64,000 nt of DNA from Stenotrophomonas sp. MYb238 (GTDB lineage: Bacteria > Pseudomonadota > Gammaproteobacteria > Xanthomonadales > Xanthomonadaceae), in assembly GCF_009496535.1 (NCBI RefSeq), contig NZ_WIDL01000010.1:62001-126000 (forward strand), in the 5' to 3' direction. The translations under genes were made by a program, and so were the position numbers. Positions 51,939-63,189 of this stretch are shown piece by piece (position 1 is the stretch's first letter; every line of letters starts with the position of its first letter). Under the pieces are notes generated by a model. The model searched no databases, had not been told where the DNA came from, and worked only from the letters and a program-made list of their open reading frames with translations.

Positions 51939-52019
51939 GTCCGCCGCGGACGGTGGAAACGCCGCCGAGGCAGCAGCGACGCCGTGTGTCCGCCTGTCCG
52001 GCTGTCCGCGCCGCGGACA
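51939..52019. promoter_or_regulatory. Second cluster of TGTCC/GGACA palindromes, before the AraC-type gene
   Basis: GTCCGCCGCGGAC (51939-51951) and TGTCCGCGCCGCGGACA (52003-52019) are perfect palindromes with a central base. Two more TGTCC half-sites lie between them. The motif is the one found behind the sigma-54 promoter at 46.6 kb. No -24/-12 promoter was found here. Confidence 0.55.
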
Positions 52020-52125
52020 CATGGCGTCGCCGGAGGCGCGGATTTCGGAAAGATTTCGGCCGCATTTCCGGCATTTCGGAGGCCGCGCGGTCAAACAGGA
52101 GGCCAGTCCGACGAAGGAAGTGGTC

Positions 52126-53046
52126 ATGCAGGTGCAAGTGCAGGTGCTGTGGCTCGATCGCGGCGACAGCCAGGAACTGGAACGCGAGGTGGAACGGCGG
52201 GCGCCGCTGCTGGCGACGGTCGCGCGCGGCGCTAGCCTGGCGCTCGGTCCGGCCGAGGCGTCGCTGTGGCTGGTGCTCCGGGGAGGGCTGGACATCGCCG
52301 CGCGCACCGGCGCGTTCCGGCTCGACGCCGGCCAGTGGATCCATTTCGATCGCGGCGCCCAGCCGGTGCTGCACGCCGGCGAGCGCACCGTGGCGATCGG
52401 CATGGTCGTACCGGCCGACATGCAGCAGCTGCTGCTGCGCTCGCCGCAGCTGGCGCTCTTCCCCGGTCGCGGCGTGGTGCCGGCGCCGGCGCGGCGGTCG
52501 CTGGTGCGGCGCTGGCGCGCGGTGATCGGTACCCCGGCCCGCGGCGACCAGGCCATCGCCGCCGACCGCTGGCAGGTGGACCGGTTGCTGCGCGCGCTCG
52601 CCGGCCTGCAGCAGGGCCAGCAGGCGTTGATCGCGCGCTGCCCGGGGCGCTCGCTGATGCACCGGCGCCAGGTCTACGCGCGCATGCAGCGCGCGCTGCA
52701 GCACATACAGGGCCATACCGGCCGCGTGGTCCGGATCGGCGAACTGGCCGAGCTGAGCAGTATGTCGGTCTGGTATTTCACCAAGACCTTCCGCGCGGTC
52801 TACGGCGAATGCCCGCAGGCCATCTCGGTGCGCCTGCGCCTGGCCAACAGCGCGCGGCTGATCCGCGAGACGCCGCTGTCCATCACCGAGATAGGCGCGG
52901 CCAGCGGCTTCGAGAACAACTGCAGTTTCTCGCGCGCGTTCCGCACCCACTTCGGGGTGTCGCCCTCGCTGTACCGCAGCGGCCAGCCCGCGGTGTCGAC
53001 AGATCGTGCAAACCCAGTGGACAGGGCATGCGGCGCGGTGGCGTGA
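52126..53046 (+). CDS. AraC-family transcription regulator
   Basis: The ATG at 52126 follows GAAGGAAG and gives 306 residues. The N-terminal two-thirds is a cupin-like sensing part with no clear ligand motif (LWLVLRGGLDIAARTGAFRL). The C-terminal AraC domain has two helix-turn-helix units: RIGELAELSSMSVWYFTKTF and ITEIGAASGFENNCSFSRAF, then RTHFGVSPSLYR. It lies 60 bases before the TonB-dependent receptor on the same strand and probably controls it. Confidence 0.87.
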   Translation: MQVQVQVLWLDRGDSQELEREVERRAPLLATVARGASLALGPAEASLWLVLRGGLDIAARTGAFRLDAGQWIHFDRGAQPVLHAGERTVAIGMVVPADMQQLLLRSPQLALFPGRGVVPAPARRSLVRRWRAVIGTPARGDQAIAADRWQVDRLLRALAGLQQGQQALIARCPGRSLMHRRQVYARMQRALQHIQGHTGRVVRIGELAELSSMSVWYFTKTFRAVYGECPQAISVRLRLANSARLIRETPLSITEIGAASGFENNCSFSRAFRTHFGVSPSLYRSGQPAVSTDRANPVDRACGAVA

Positions 53047-53106
53047 GCCGCTCTTTAACGTCGTCTGGGCGTTAACGCATCCCTAACATCATCAGGAGAG
53101 AAACCC

Positions 53107-55722
<2,616 letters not shown>

Positions 55723-55745
55723 TCCGCCGGCAAGGCCGGTTCCCG

Positions 55746-55772
55746 CGACGGGCGCCCCTGCGGCGCCCGTCG
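55746..55772 (+). terminator. Hairpin after the TonB-dependent receptor
   Basis: CGACGGGCGCC pairs perfectly with GGCGCCCGTCG around a five-base loop. The T run is poor. Confidence 0.55.
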
Positions 55773-55821
55773 TCGTGGCGGCGCCGCAGGCCCGCCCGCC
55801 GGGGCCGCCGGCGGCGGCGAT

Positions 55822-57336
55822 ATGCCACAATCGCCGCCGCACGGCAGGAAGCTGCAGGACCCCGACGTTTTGACCACGACCACCCCCACGACCACGCCGC
55901 CGCTGTTCTCGGTCGTGCCCGCCGGCATCTTCGGCCCGCTGGCCTCGGCCAACCGCCAGAACTACTGGTCGCTGCTGTGCCGGATGTTCGACGAGTTCTT
56001 CGGCCCGGACGCGCCGGTGCCGCCCAGCCACGGCTTCCCGCGCCGCGAGATCACCGCCGCGATCGAGCGCTACCTGCTCACCGACGACCCGTGGGAGGAC
56101 GAGGACGGCCAGGCCCCGGACGCGCCGCTGAACGTGCGCGCCAACGCCATCCACGACCGCTTCCGCGCCGCCGGCTGGCTGCGCCAGGAGCGCATCGGCG
56201 CGCGCGAGATGGTGACCATGCCGCCGATGGTGGCGCAGCTGCTGTCCACCCTGGTGGAGTTCAGCGAGCACGGCCCGACCTTCGTCTCGGCCAAGATGCG
56301 CTCGGTGGAGCTGCAGCTGCAGCAGGTGGCCGAAGGCCGCATGGACGGCGGCATCCTCGACGAGGCCGCCGACCAGGCGCGTCGGCTGCTGGTGTCGCTG
56401 GCCTCGATGAGCCTGCAGGTGCGCGATCTGATGCCGGAACTGAGCAAGGCCGAGACCACCGCGCAGTTCGCCCGGCAGTGGTTCGAGCGCTACGTCGGCC
56501 AGCTGTTCATCGGCGACTACGCCGAACTGCACCGCGCCGACCACCCGATGGCGCGGCGCAGTTCGATCCTGGCGATGGTGCAGCAGCTCGACGCCGGCGC
56601 GCCGCGCGAAACCCTGGTGGCCTGGTACCGCGAGCACGTCACCGGCGGCGACGAGGCGCGCGCGCAGCTGCGGCTGTCGCGCAGCCTGGGCCGGCTGCGC
56701 GAGCTCGAACGCATCGACGAATACCTGACCCGCCTGGACGAGGACATCCGCCAGGCCAACCGCCGCGCGCTGGCCTTCCTCGACTACCGCCTGCGCGCGC
56801 CCGACAGGCTCGACGTGCTGCTGCGCCGCGCCTGCCGCGGCGTGCTCTCGGCGCCGGAGGACGCGCTGCGCCTGCCGGTGGCGCCCGGCCCGCTGATGGA
56901 CGAGGCGCGGCTGCGCCCGCCGCACCGCAAGCCGGCGCCGATCCCGCGCAGCGCCAACGCCACCACCCCGCCCACGCCCGAGCAGCTGGCGCGGCTGTCG
57001 CTGCTGCGGCGGATGAAACGCGCGCGCCTGGTCAACGCCGAGGACATGGCGCGCTACGTCGGCCGCCACCTGCAGCAGGGCGCGGCGATCGACTCGGCGC
57101 GGCTGGACATCGCCAGCATCGAGGACCTGCGCGCCTACCAGACCCTGCTCACGCTCGCCCTGCGCGGCAACCGCATCGGCGGCCTGCGCCGCGAAGACCC
57201 GCTCGGCCGGCTGCTGCGCGGCTTCCGCGTCGAACTGCTCGATGCCGGCAATGGCGACGACAACGATTACCTGCGCGGCCCGCGTTTCCGCATCCTGCGG
57301 GTGGCGGGGAATGCGGGAACGGGGAACAGGCAATGA
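55822..57336 (+). CDS. jetA: Wadjet defence protein JetA (MksF-like condensin subunit), probably type II
   Basis: The product has 504 residues. LFSVVPAGIFGPLASANRQN with YWSLLCRMFDEFF next is the JetA/DUF5716 start. The rest is helical (kleisin-like partner of the SMC), with MVTMPPMVAQLLSTLVEFSE and long heptad regions. Together with JetB and JetC it makes a loop-extruding complex that recognises small circular plasmids. The ATG at 55822 has no ribosome site; a TTG at 55870, after AGGA and a CACAAT box, is the alternative. The last residues (NAGTGNRQ) are encoded by the arm of a repeat element. Confidence 0.88.
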   Translation: MPQSPPHGRKLQDPDVLTTTTPTTTPPLFSVVPAGIFGPLASANRQNYWSLLCRMFDEFFGPDAPVPPSHGFPRREITAAIERYLLTDDPWEDEDGQAPDAPLNVRANAIHDRFRAAGWLRQERIGAREMVTMPPMVAQLLSTLVEFSEHGPTFVSAKMRSVELQLQQVAEGRMDGGILDEAADQARRLLVSLASMSLQVRDLMPELSKAETTAQFARQWFERYVGQLFIGDYAELHRADHPMARRSSILAMVQQLDAGAPRETLVAWYREHVTGGDEARAQLRLSRSLGRLRELERIDEYLTRLDEDIRQANRRALAFLDYRLRAPDRLDVLLRRACRGVLSAPEDALRLPVAPGPLMDEARLRPPHRKPAPIPRSANATTPPTPEQLARLSLLRRMKRARLVNAEDMARYVGRHLQQGAAIDSARLDIASIEDLRAYQTLLTLALRGNRIGGLRREDPLGRLLRGFRVELLDAGNGDDNDYLRGPRFRILRVAGNAGTGNRQ

Positions 57337-57429
57337 TGGAACACCGACCCTCCGCATTTCACCGCGCGCCCCCGCACCCGGCCATGCCCGATCCCCGCGA
57401 CATCGCTTCATTCCCTGTTCCCCGTTCCC
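57315..57429. repeat. Purine/pyrimidine inverted repeat at the jetA-jetB junction
   Basis: The 21-base arms at 57315-57335 and 57409-57429 are inverted copies with a single mismatch. The core is GGGAACGGGGAACAGG. The left arm reaches through the jetA stop codon, so the repeat encodes the end of JetA. Confidence 0.8.
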
Positions 57430-57448
57430 CATTCCCGGCTTTTTCCCG

Positions 57449-58075
57449 ATGAAACGCAGCTGGAACACCCTCAGCCAGATGTCCAACGGCATCTATACGG
57501 TGCAAGACTTCGAGCGCACCGCCTATCGCCTGGCCACCGAGCAGGTGCTGTACGCCGCCGACCAGCGTTCGCGCGTGGCCTTCAACCTGGTCGAAGACCA
57601 CTACGCCGATTTCGTCGCCGCACTGGAGCCGCTGGGCATCCGCCTGGAGCGCAACGCGCACTACCGCTACGTGGTGGCACTGCCGGCGCATGGCGAGGGC
57701 GCGCCGGTGACGCTGGACGAAACCCTGGCCCTGCTGGTGCTGCGCCAGCGCTACGACGAGGCCATGCGCCAGGGCCTGATCGAGGACCACGGCGAAGTGG
57801 TGGTGGAACTGCCCGAGCTGCAGGAAAGCTGGCAGGCGTTGACCGGCCGCGCGATGCCCGACGTCGGCGCGCTGCGTGCGCTGGCGCGTACGCTCAAGCG
57901 CTGGGGCGTATGCCGGCTGGTGGAATCGGAAGGCGACGACCCGCAGCCGTTCCACCTGCGCGTGCGCCCGGCCATCGTCGAGATCGTCGGCGAGCAGTGG
58001 CTGCAACGGCTGGACCAGCACAACCGCGACGAGGCGGACGACGCGGACGCGGAGGACGACGATGCAGCAGCTTGA
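57449..58075 (+). CDS. jetB: Wadjet defence protein JetB (MksE-like, DUF4194)
   Basis: The 208-residue product has the DUF4194 pattern: NTLSQMSNGIYTVQDFERTA at the start, LLVLRQRYDEAMRQGLIEDH in the middle and winged-helix-like segments, with a very acidic tail (DEADDADAEDDDAAA). As the MksE/KITE-type subunit it bridges JetA to JetC. The start at MKRSWNTLSQ was chosen because the upstream frame runs through the repeat. Its end overlaps jetC by 14 bases. Confidence 0.88.
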   Translation: MKRSWNTLSQMSNGIYTVQDFERTAYRLATEQVLYAADQRSRVAFNLVEDHYADFVAALEPLGIRLERNAHYRYVVALPAHGEGAPVTLDETLALLVLRQRYDEAMRQGLIEDHGEVVVELPELQESWQALTGRAMPDVGALRALARTLKRWGVCRLVESEGDDPQPFHLRVRPAIVEIVGEQWLQRLDQHNRDEADDADAEDDDAAA

Positions 58076-61000
58076 ACGCATCCACCTGGTCCAGTTCTTC
58101 CTGTTCGAGGCGCAGACCCTGCAGCTGGACGCGACCAGCGCCATCATCGCGCCCAACGGCGCCGGCAAGAGCGCCCTGCTCGACGCCCTGCAGATCGTGC
58201 TGCTGGGCGGCGACCGCAGCCGCATCCGCTTCAACGCGCAGGCCGGCGGCAGCCACCGCGCGCGCACCATCCGCGACTACTGCCTGGGCGTGTTCCGCAG
58301 CGGCGAGGAAGGGCGCAAGCGCCGCACCGCCACCACCTATGTCTCGCTGGTGTTCCGCGACACCGAGACCGGCGTGCCGCTGACCGCCGGCATCGCGCTC
58401 GGCGCCTCGGTCGACGAACCCGAGCACCGCACGCACGGCCTGTACCTGCTGCCGGGCGTGGCGCTGGAACTGGACGAACACCTGGAGCGGGTCAAGGGCA
58501 AGGAACTGCCGCTGGCCTGGACTACCTTCAAGGAGCACGCTGCCCGGCGCTGCAAGGAGGCCGGCGAGACCCTGCAGCTGCATCCCAACGCCGAGCGCTT
58601 CCTGCGCGACCTGCTGCTGCGCCTGCGCGCCAGCCCGTCGGCCAGCCCCGACCTCAACGCCTACCGCAAGGCCTTCCTCAACGCGCTGAACCTGCAGCGG
58701 GTCGAGGACGTGGACCTGTTCGTGCGCACCCTGGTGGCCGAAGACCGGCCCACCGACATCGCCCGCTTCCGCGCGCTGCTGGAGAGCTTCCGCCAGATCA
58801 AGGAGAAGATCGAGCAGGTCAAACAGCGCATCGACGCCGCCGAAGGCGTGGAGCGCCAGTACGGGAAGATCGCCGGCCAGGCGACCCGCGCCGCGTCCGC
58901 GCGCGCGCTGGCCGCCGAATACGCGCGCGACCTGTACAGCGAGCAGCTCGACCAGGCCGGGGACGCGGTGGCGCGCGCGGAAGGCACGCTGGCCGATACC
59001 CGGCGCCTGCTGGTCGATACCCGCGTCGAACGCGACACCCTGCGCGAGGAGCACGCCCGCGCCAATGCCCGCCTGCAGGGCAGCGCCGGCTATGGCGAAC
59101 AGGCGCAGCTGGACGAACTGTCCGGCCGCGACCGCGAGCGCCTGGCGCAGCTGAAGAAAGACCTGCTGCGCGAAGTCGGCTTCATCGGCCAGCAGTTCCG
59201 CCAGCTCGATGCCCTGGCGCTGGACGACCTCGACGCCAGGGCGCTGGCCGCCGCCCGCGCCGACTGGGATGAATGGCACGCCAGCCTGTCCACGCTGTCG
59301 CCCGAAGACGCGCTGCCATGGACGCCGGAAGAACTGTTCGCCGGTGCCCGCCAGGCCCTGCGCGCCGCCGCGCCGCTGCGCGAGCGGGTCGACCGCCATG
59401 CCCGCCAGCTGCACGCCGCCCACGACAAGGCGCGCGATGCGCTGGAAACCGCGCGCCAGAACCAGAAGCGCCTGGCCGCCGGCCAGGCCGAGCTGCATCC
59501 GGACACGGTGCGGCTGATGAGCTACCTGCGCGATGCCGGCATCGACGCGCGCCCGGTCTGCGACCTGGTGCGCGTCACCGATGCTTCCTGGCAGCACGCC
59601 ATCGAAGGCTATCTGCGCAGCAACGTCGAAGCGCTGCTGATCCCGGACAAGGACGAGGAGCGCGCGGTCAAGCTGTACCGCGGCCTGTCCGGCGGACGCT
59701 CGGTGTATGGCGTCAAGCTGGCGCTGTCCAGCCATGCGCGCAAGTCGCGTGGCGCCGAGGAACCGGAGGCCGGCAGCGTCGCCGCGTTGCTGGAGGGCGT
59801 CAATGCCGACGCACTGGCGTTCCTGCGCCGCCAGCTCGGCGAGCTGCGCTGCGTGGAAACCGAGGCAGACCTGGTGCGCAGCCGCCAGGGCCTGACCCGC
59901 GACGGCCTGCTGGCACGGGGCGGCAGCATCGAACGCCTGCGCCTGCCGGCGGCGGGCGACCTGCGCATCGGCGCATCCGACAACCGCGCGCGCATGCGCG
60001 TGCTGCACGAGGAAATCGAGAAGGCCGAGGCCGAGGTGCGCCGCATCGAGCCCAACCTGCGCCGCGCCGACGACTGCCAGCGCGGGCTGGCACGGCTGGC
60101 CGACGCCGATGCGGTGGCGCAGGCGCTGCACGAGCGCGTGCTCGAGCACCGCCAGGTGGCCGAGCGTTATCGCGCCGCGCAGGAAAGCCGCCACGCCTCG
60201 CTCGATCCGGATCTGCTGCGGCTGTCCGAGCAGGTGCGCGAACTGGGACTGCACCTGGCCGACTGCGAGAAACGCGCCGACGACCTGCTGCGCAAGGAGG
60301 CGGTGGCCGAGTCCAACCTTGCCGGCACCCGCGGCCTGCTCGATGGCCTGCGCCAGCAGGAGGAACTGGTGGCGCGGCGCGCGGTGGAGGCCTTCGCCGA
60401 TCCGGACGTCGATCCCAACCGGGTCGAACGCCAGCGCGAGGAACTGGACGAGAAGTATCCGTCGCTGGAAGAGCGCGCACGCCGCTGCGAGGAACGCGCC
60501 AAGGACAGCGACGCGCAGCTGGCGCGGCTGCTGCCCGAGGCATGGAGCGGGCTGGCGCAGTACGCGCGCGACCACGCCATCGAACTCGACTTCGACGCCA
60601 GCGCCTGGCGCCCGGCACGCAGCCTGCTGCAGCGCGAGCTGACCCAGCTGCGCGACACCGAGCTGGTGCAGTACGAGGCCGAGGCGCAGCAGGCCTACAG
60701 CACCGCAGTGGATACCTTCCGCACCGGCGTGGCGTCCACGCTGTACGACAACTTCACCCGGCTCAAGACCCAGATCGCCACGCTCAACCGTACCCTGCGC
60801 GCCAGCCCGGCGTTCTCCAACAACGAGCGCTACCAGTTCCATTACGAGGTGGTGCCGGAGTTCCGCGAGCTGCACCGTTTCATCCAGCGCGCCGCCGACA
60901 TCGGCGGCGAGGACACGCTGTTCGAAAGCGCCGGCCAGGTGCCCGAGGCGTTCCGCGCGCTGGTCGAGGACAAGGCCGCCGCCCACGTGGCCAACTCGCC

Positions 61001-61493
61001 GCTGGACGACTACCGCCGCTTCTTCCGCTTCGAGGTGCAGATCCGTCAGGAAGATCGGGTGATCGGTAGCCTCAGCGAGCGCATGCGCTCGGGCTCCGGT
61101 GGCGAACACCGCGCGCCGCTGTACGTGATCGCCGGCGCCGCGCTGGCCGCGGCTTATGGCAAGAGCGAGGCGCATCCGGGCGGGCTGGGGCTGATCCTGC
61201 TCGACGAGTTCGGCGACAAGATCGACGCGCAGAACGCGCGCGCCATCACCGGCTACCTGCGCTCGCTGGGGCTGCAACTGGTGCTGGCCGCGCCGGACAC
61301 CGCGCAGGGCACGCTGTCCGGCGTGCTGGACAGCTACATCGAACTGTTCCGCGACGGCGACCTGCTGCAGGCCGAGCGCATCGAGGTCACCGAGGCCGCG
61401 CGCACCCTGCTGCTGTCCGACCAGTTCGATCTGCACCCGGAACTGCTGGCGGCCGAGACCGAACGCATCGAACGCGAGCAGGCGGCGACATGA
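58062..61493 (+). CDS. jetC: Wadjet defence protein JetC (MukB/MksB-like SMC ATPase)
   Basis: The 1143-residue product has the SMC layout. Walker A is APNGAGKS (30-37), and a long Arg/Glu/Ala-rich coiled coil follows with a hinge-like break near 480-640 (VRLMSYLRDAGIDARPVCDL). The C-terminal head has the ABC signature SGSGGE (1010-1015) and Walker B LILLDEFGDKID (Asp 1048, Glu 1049). It is the ATP-driven loop extruder of the plasmid-recognising complex. Neighbours jetA, jetB and jetD separate it from chromosomal MukB, which pairs with mukE/mukF and has no nuclease gene. Confidence 0.93.
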   Translation: MQQLERIHLVQFFLFEAQTLQLDATSAIIAPNGAGKSALLDALQIVLLGGDRSRIRFNAQAGGSHRARTIRDYCLGVFRSGEEGRKRRTATTYVSLVFRDTETGVPLTAGIALGASVDEPEHRTHGLYLLPGVALELDEHLERVKGKELPLAWTTFKEHAARRCKEAGETLQLHPNAERFLRDLLLRLRASPSASPDLNAYRKAFLNALNLQRVEDVDLFVRTLVAEDRPTDIARFRALLESFRQIKEKIEQVKQRIDAAEGVERQYGKIAGQATRAASARALAAEYARDLYSEQLDQAGDAVARAEGTLADTRRLLVDTRVERDTLREEHARANARLQGSAGYGEQAQLDELSGRDRERLAQLKKDLLREVGFIGQQFRQLDALALDDLDARALAAARADWDEWHASLSTLSPEDALPWTPEELFAGARQALRAAAPLRERVDRHARQLHAAHDKARDALETARQNQKRLAAGQAELHPDTVRLMSYLRDAGIDARPVCDLVRVTDASWQHAIEGYLRSNVEALLIPDKDEERAVKLYRGLSGGRSVYGVKLALSSHARKSRGAEEPEAGSVAALLEGVNADALAFLRRQLGELRCVETEADLVRSRQGLTRDGLLARGGSIERLRLPAAGDLRIGASDNRARMRVLHEEIEKAEAEVRRIEPNLRRADDCQRGLARLADADAVAQALHERVLEHRQVAERYRAAQESRHASLDPDLLRLSEQVRELGLHLADCEKRADDLLRKEAVAESNLAGTRGLLDGLRQQEELVARRAVEAFADPDVDPNRVERQREELDEKYPSLEERARRCEERAKDSDAQLARLLPEAWSGLAQYARDHAIELDFDASAWRPARSLLQRELTQLRDTELVQYEAEAQQAYSTAVDTFRTGVASTLYDNFTRLKTQIATLNRTLRASPAFSNNERYQFHYEVVPEFRELHRFIQRAADIGGEDTLFESAGQVPEAFRALVEDKAAAHVANSPLDDYRRFFRFEVQIRQEDRVIGSLSERMRSGSGGEHRAPLYVIAGAALAAAYGKSEAHPGGLGLILLDEFGDKIDAQNARAITGYLRSLGLQLVLAAPDTAQGTLSGVLDSYIELFRDGDLLQAERIEVTEAARTLLLSDQFDLHPELLAAETERIEREQAAT

Positions 61494-62815
61494 CGCCGGC
61501 GGCGCAGCCGGAGGACGATACGCCCGCAAGGCGGGTACTCGAACGCCTGCTGCGCCGCGCCGAAGCCGCTTCGTTGAAAGGCGATGCACAGCCGGCATCG
61601 TTGCCGATGACCGGCAACCGCGATGGCGCCGAATACCGTGCATTGAGCGGCGTAGCCGATTTCGACGAATTCCACGCCCGCATCGCGCTGGCCGAGCGCG
61701 CCGGTGCGATCACGGTTGAACGCGACCGCCATCGCGACGACGGCGAACGCCTGCTGCGCCTGACCGTGCGCGATCTGTCCGCACTGGCCCGGGACCTGCG
61801 CATCGCGCTGCTGGGCGAGCGCGTGGCGCAAGCCGGAATCCTGCTGGCGCGCTGGCAACCATCCGCCTTTTGCCGAAGCGAGGCGAGTGGCGGCCGGGCT
61901 TTGCCGGGAGAACCCGGTCGCGACTCGCCTTGCTCCGGAAAAAACCAGGCGGAAAGCAGTTCCGGTTTCCCGGTCATCGGCGAAGTCATCCAGGCTTGGT
62001 GCGCCGGCCGCAAGGTACGCGGCTGCGGCCCGGAAGCCGCCGCCCCTCTCGCCGACGCCGCGCAGGCGGTGAGTGCCTTGCTGGCCGACGCACGCGGCGA
62101 GCGCATCCTGCGCAAGGCCAGCGTCACCCTGTTCGGCGACAGCAAGCGGCTGGAAAAACTCACGCCCTGGCTGGACGTGCTGGTGACGGGCGAACTGGCG
62201 CCGAGCGGGCTGGAAGAGGAGCAGTTGTGGGCGGCGCTGGGCCTGCGCAGGGAGCCGCAGCCGCTGCGGTTGGCCGGACCGGGCGCGGTGCAGCTGGACG
62301 ACGGCAGCTGCCACCGGTTGCCGCGCAGTTGGCTGGGTTTCCCGGTGAACGAGATACGGGGAATAAACACCGACGCACGCGTGCTGCTGAGCATCGAGAA
62401 CCTCGCAAGCTTCCACGAGGCGGCGGCGATGCGTGGTGAGGCCCCGGTGCTGCTGCTCTATACCGGCGGCATGCCGTCGCCGACGTGGCGCCAGGCCTAC
62501 GCGCGGCTGCTGGCCGGGTTGCCGGCCGATGCGGCGCTCTACCACTGGGGCGACATCGACCGCGGCGGCTTCCGCATCGCCGCGAAGCTGGCCGAAACCG
62601 TGCGGCAGAGTGGTCGCACCTTGCGCCCGTGGTTGATGACGCCGGACGAACTGTCTGCGGCCGTCATCGCCGCCGCCGAGCCGCCATCGCCGGCGGTACT
62701 GGACAGCATGTGCGACCTGGCCCGCCGCGCGGGTTGGGACGAAGCCGCATCGGCGTTGCAGCGCACCCCGCTGCTGCTGGAGCAAGAGCGCCTGCACCCC
62801 TGCCTGCCTTCGTAG
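61490..62815 (+). CDS. jetD: Wadjet defence nuclease JetD (MksG-like, Toprim-type), with an in-frame insert
   Basis: The ATG overlaps the jetC stop. The 441-residue product has an N-terminal DNA-binding-type region (DUF3322-like) and a Toprim-like C-terminal half. Its metal site is suggested by Glu 303 in SIENLASFHE and by Asp 355 and Asp 357 in HWGDIDRGGFRIAAKL. It should cut plasmid DNA held by JetABC. Residues about 122-158 look foreign: they are encoded by an inverted-repeat element, after which FPVIGEVIQAWCAGRKVRG resumes the family sequence. The stop TAG is contributed by the head of a REPIN, so the native C-terminus may be lost. Confidence 0.9.
   Translation: MTPAAQPEDDTPARRVLERLLRRAEAASLKGDAQPASLPMTGNRDGAEYRALSGVADFDEFHARIALAERAGAITVERDRHRDDGERLLRLTVRDLSALARDLRIALLGERVAQAGILLARWQPSAFCRSEASGGRALPGEPGRDSPCSGKNQAESSSGFPVIGEVIQAWCAGRKVRGCGPEAAAPLADAAQAVSALLADARGERILRKASVTLFGDSKRLEKLTPWLDVLVTGELAPSGLEEEQLWAALGLRREPQPLRLAGPGAVQLDDGSCHRLPRSWLGFPVNEIRGINTDARVLLSIENLASFHEAAAMRGEAPVLLLYTGGMPSPTWRQAYARLLAGLPADAALYHWGDIDRGGFRIAAKLAETVRQSGRTLRPWLMTPDELSAAVIAAAEPPSPAVLDSMCDLARRAGWDEAASALQRTPLLLEQERLHPCLPS
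61873..61938. repeat. Inverted-repeat element inserted in frame within jetD
   Basis: CCGAAGCGAGGCGAGT (61873-61888) is inverted at 61923-61938 with two mismatches; the inner part holds GCCGGGCTTTGCCGGG-like pairing. It lies where the protein sequence departs from the JetD family, and an A run (GGAAAAAACC) unlike nearby codons follows it. Confidence 0.65.
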
Positions 62816-62904
62816 GAGCGGCTTCAGCCGCGATGAGGCTTGCGCCGAAACCCGCTTCGGCAAGGATGCCGGGAAAGCGCCATCGCGGCTGAAGCCGCTC
62901 CTGC
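62812..62904. repeat. REPIN (copy 1 of a tandem 260-base duplication)
   Basis: GTAGGAGCGGCTTCAGCCGC at the left; the right arm ends CTCCTGC instead of CTCCTAC. The TAG of its head is the jetD stop codon. Confidence 0.88.
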
Positions 62905-62926
62905 GAAAGGAAGAGGTCGGCGCCCT

Positions 62927-63061
62927 TTAACGGTTGCCGATGATCTCCACCCAGTAGCCGTCCGGGTCCTTGATGAAGCCCAGGTGCTTCATGCGCCCGT
63001 CCTGCAGGCGCTTCTGGAACGGCACGCCCAGTTCCTCGAAGCGCACGCACGCCGCTTCCAG
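62927..63061 (-). pseudogene. Truncated duplicate of the gloA 3' end
   Basis: It encodes [20 protein letters not shown] through to EIIGNR and a stop. That is the last 44 codons of gloA, with only two amino-acid changes seen (Ala to Val and Ala to Gly). It has no start codon or promoter and stops abruptly at a REPIN. It arose by tandem duplication of the REPIN plus the gloA end. Confidence 0.88.
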
Positions 63062-63071
63062 GTCTGCCTTC

Positions 63072-63164
63072 GTAGGAGCGGCTTCAGCCGCGATGGAGCT
63101 TGCGCCGAAATCCGGTTCGGCGAGGATGCCGGGAAAGCGCCATCGCGGCTGAAGCCGCTCCTAC
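63072..63164. repeat. REPIN (copy 2 of the tandem 260-base duplication)
   Basis: Same element with an intact CTCCTAC end. It lies 260 bases from copy 1 and shares its spacer almost exactly (GGATGCCGGGAAAGCGCCAT). Confidence 0.9.
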
Positions 63165-63189
63165 GAAAGGCAAAAGAGATCGGCGCCCT

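Noticed and set aside
51939-52019. TGTCC/GGACA palindromes considered as LexA boxes
   Set aside because: They lack the CTG-N10-CAG or TTAG-N6-TACTA layout of known LexA sites, and no SOS gene is next to them.
58062-61493. JetC considered as chromosomal MukB
   Set aside because: The neighbours are JetA, JetB and a JetD nuclease, not mukF/mukE, and the protein is shorter than MukB (about 1480 residues).
57894-61643. A 1249-codon leftward open frame over jetC
   Set aside because: Antisense to an SMC protein with intact ATPase motifs; no recognisable domain or ribosome site.
61490-62815. jetD considered as a frameshifted pseudogene because of its odd middle
   Set aside because: The frame is open throughout, and both flanking domains with the metal-site residues are in the same frame; an in-frame insertion explains it better.
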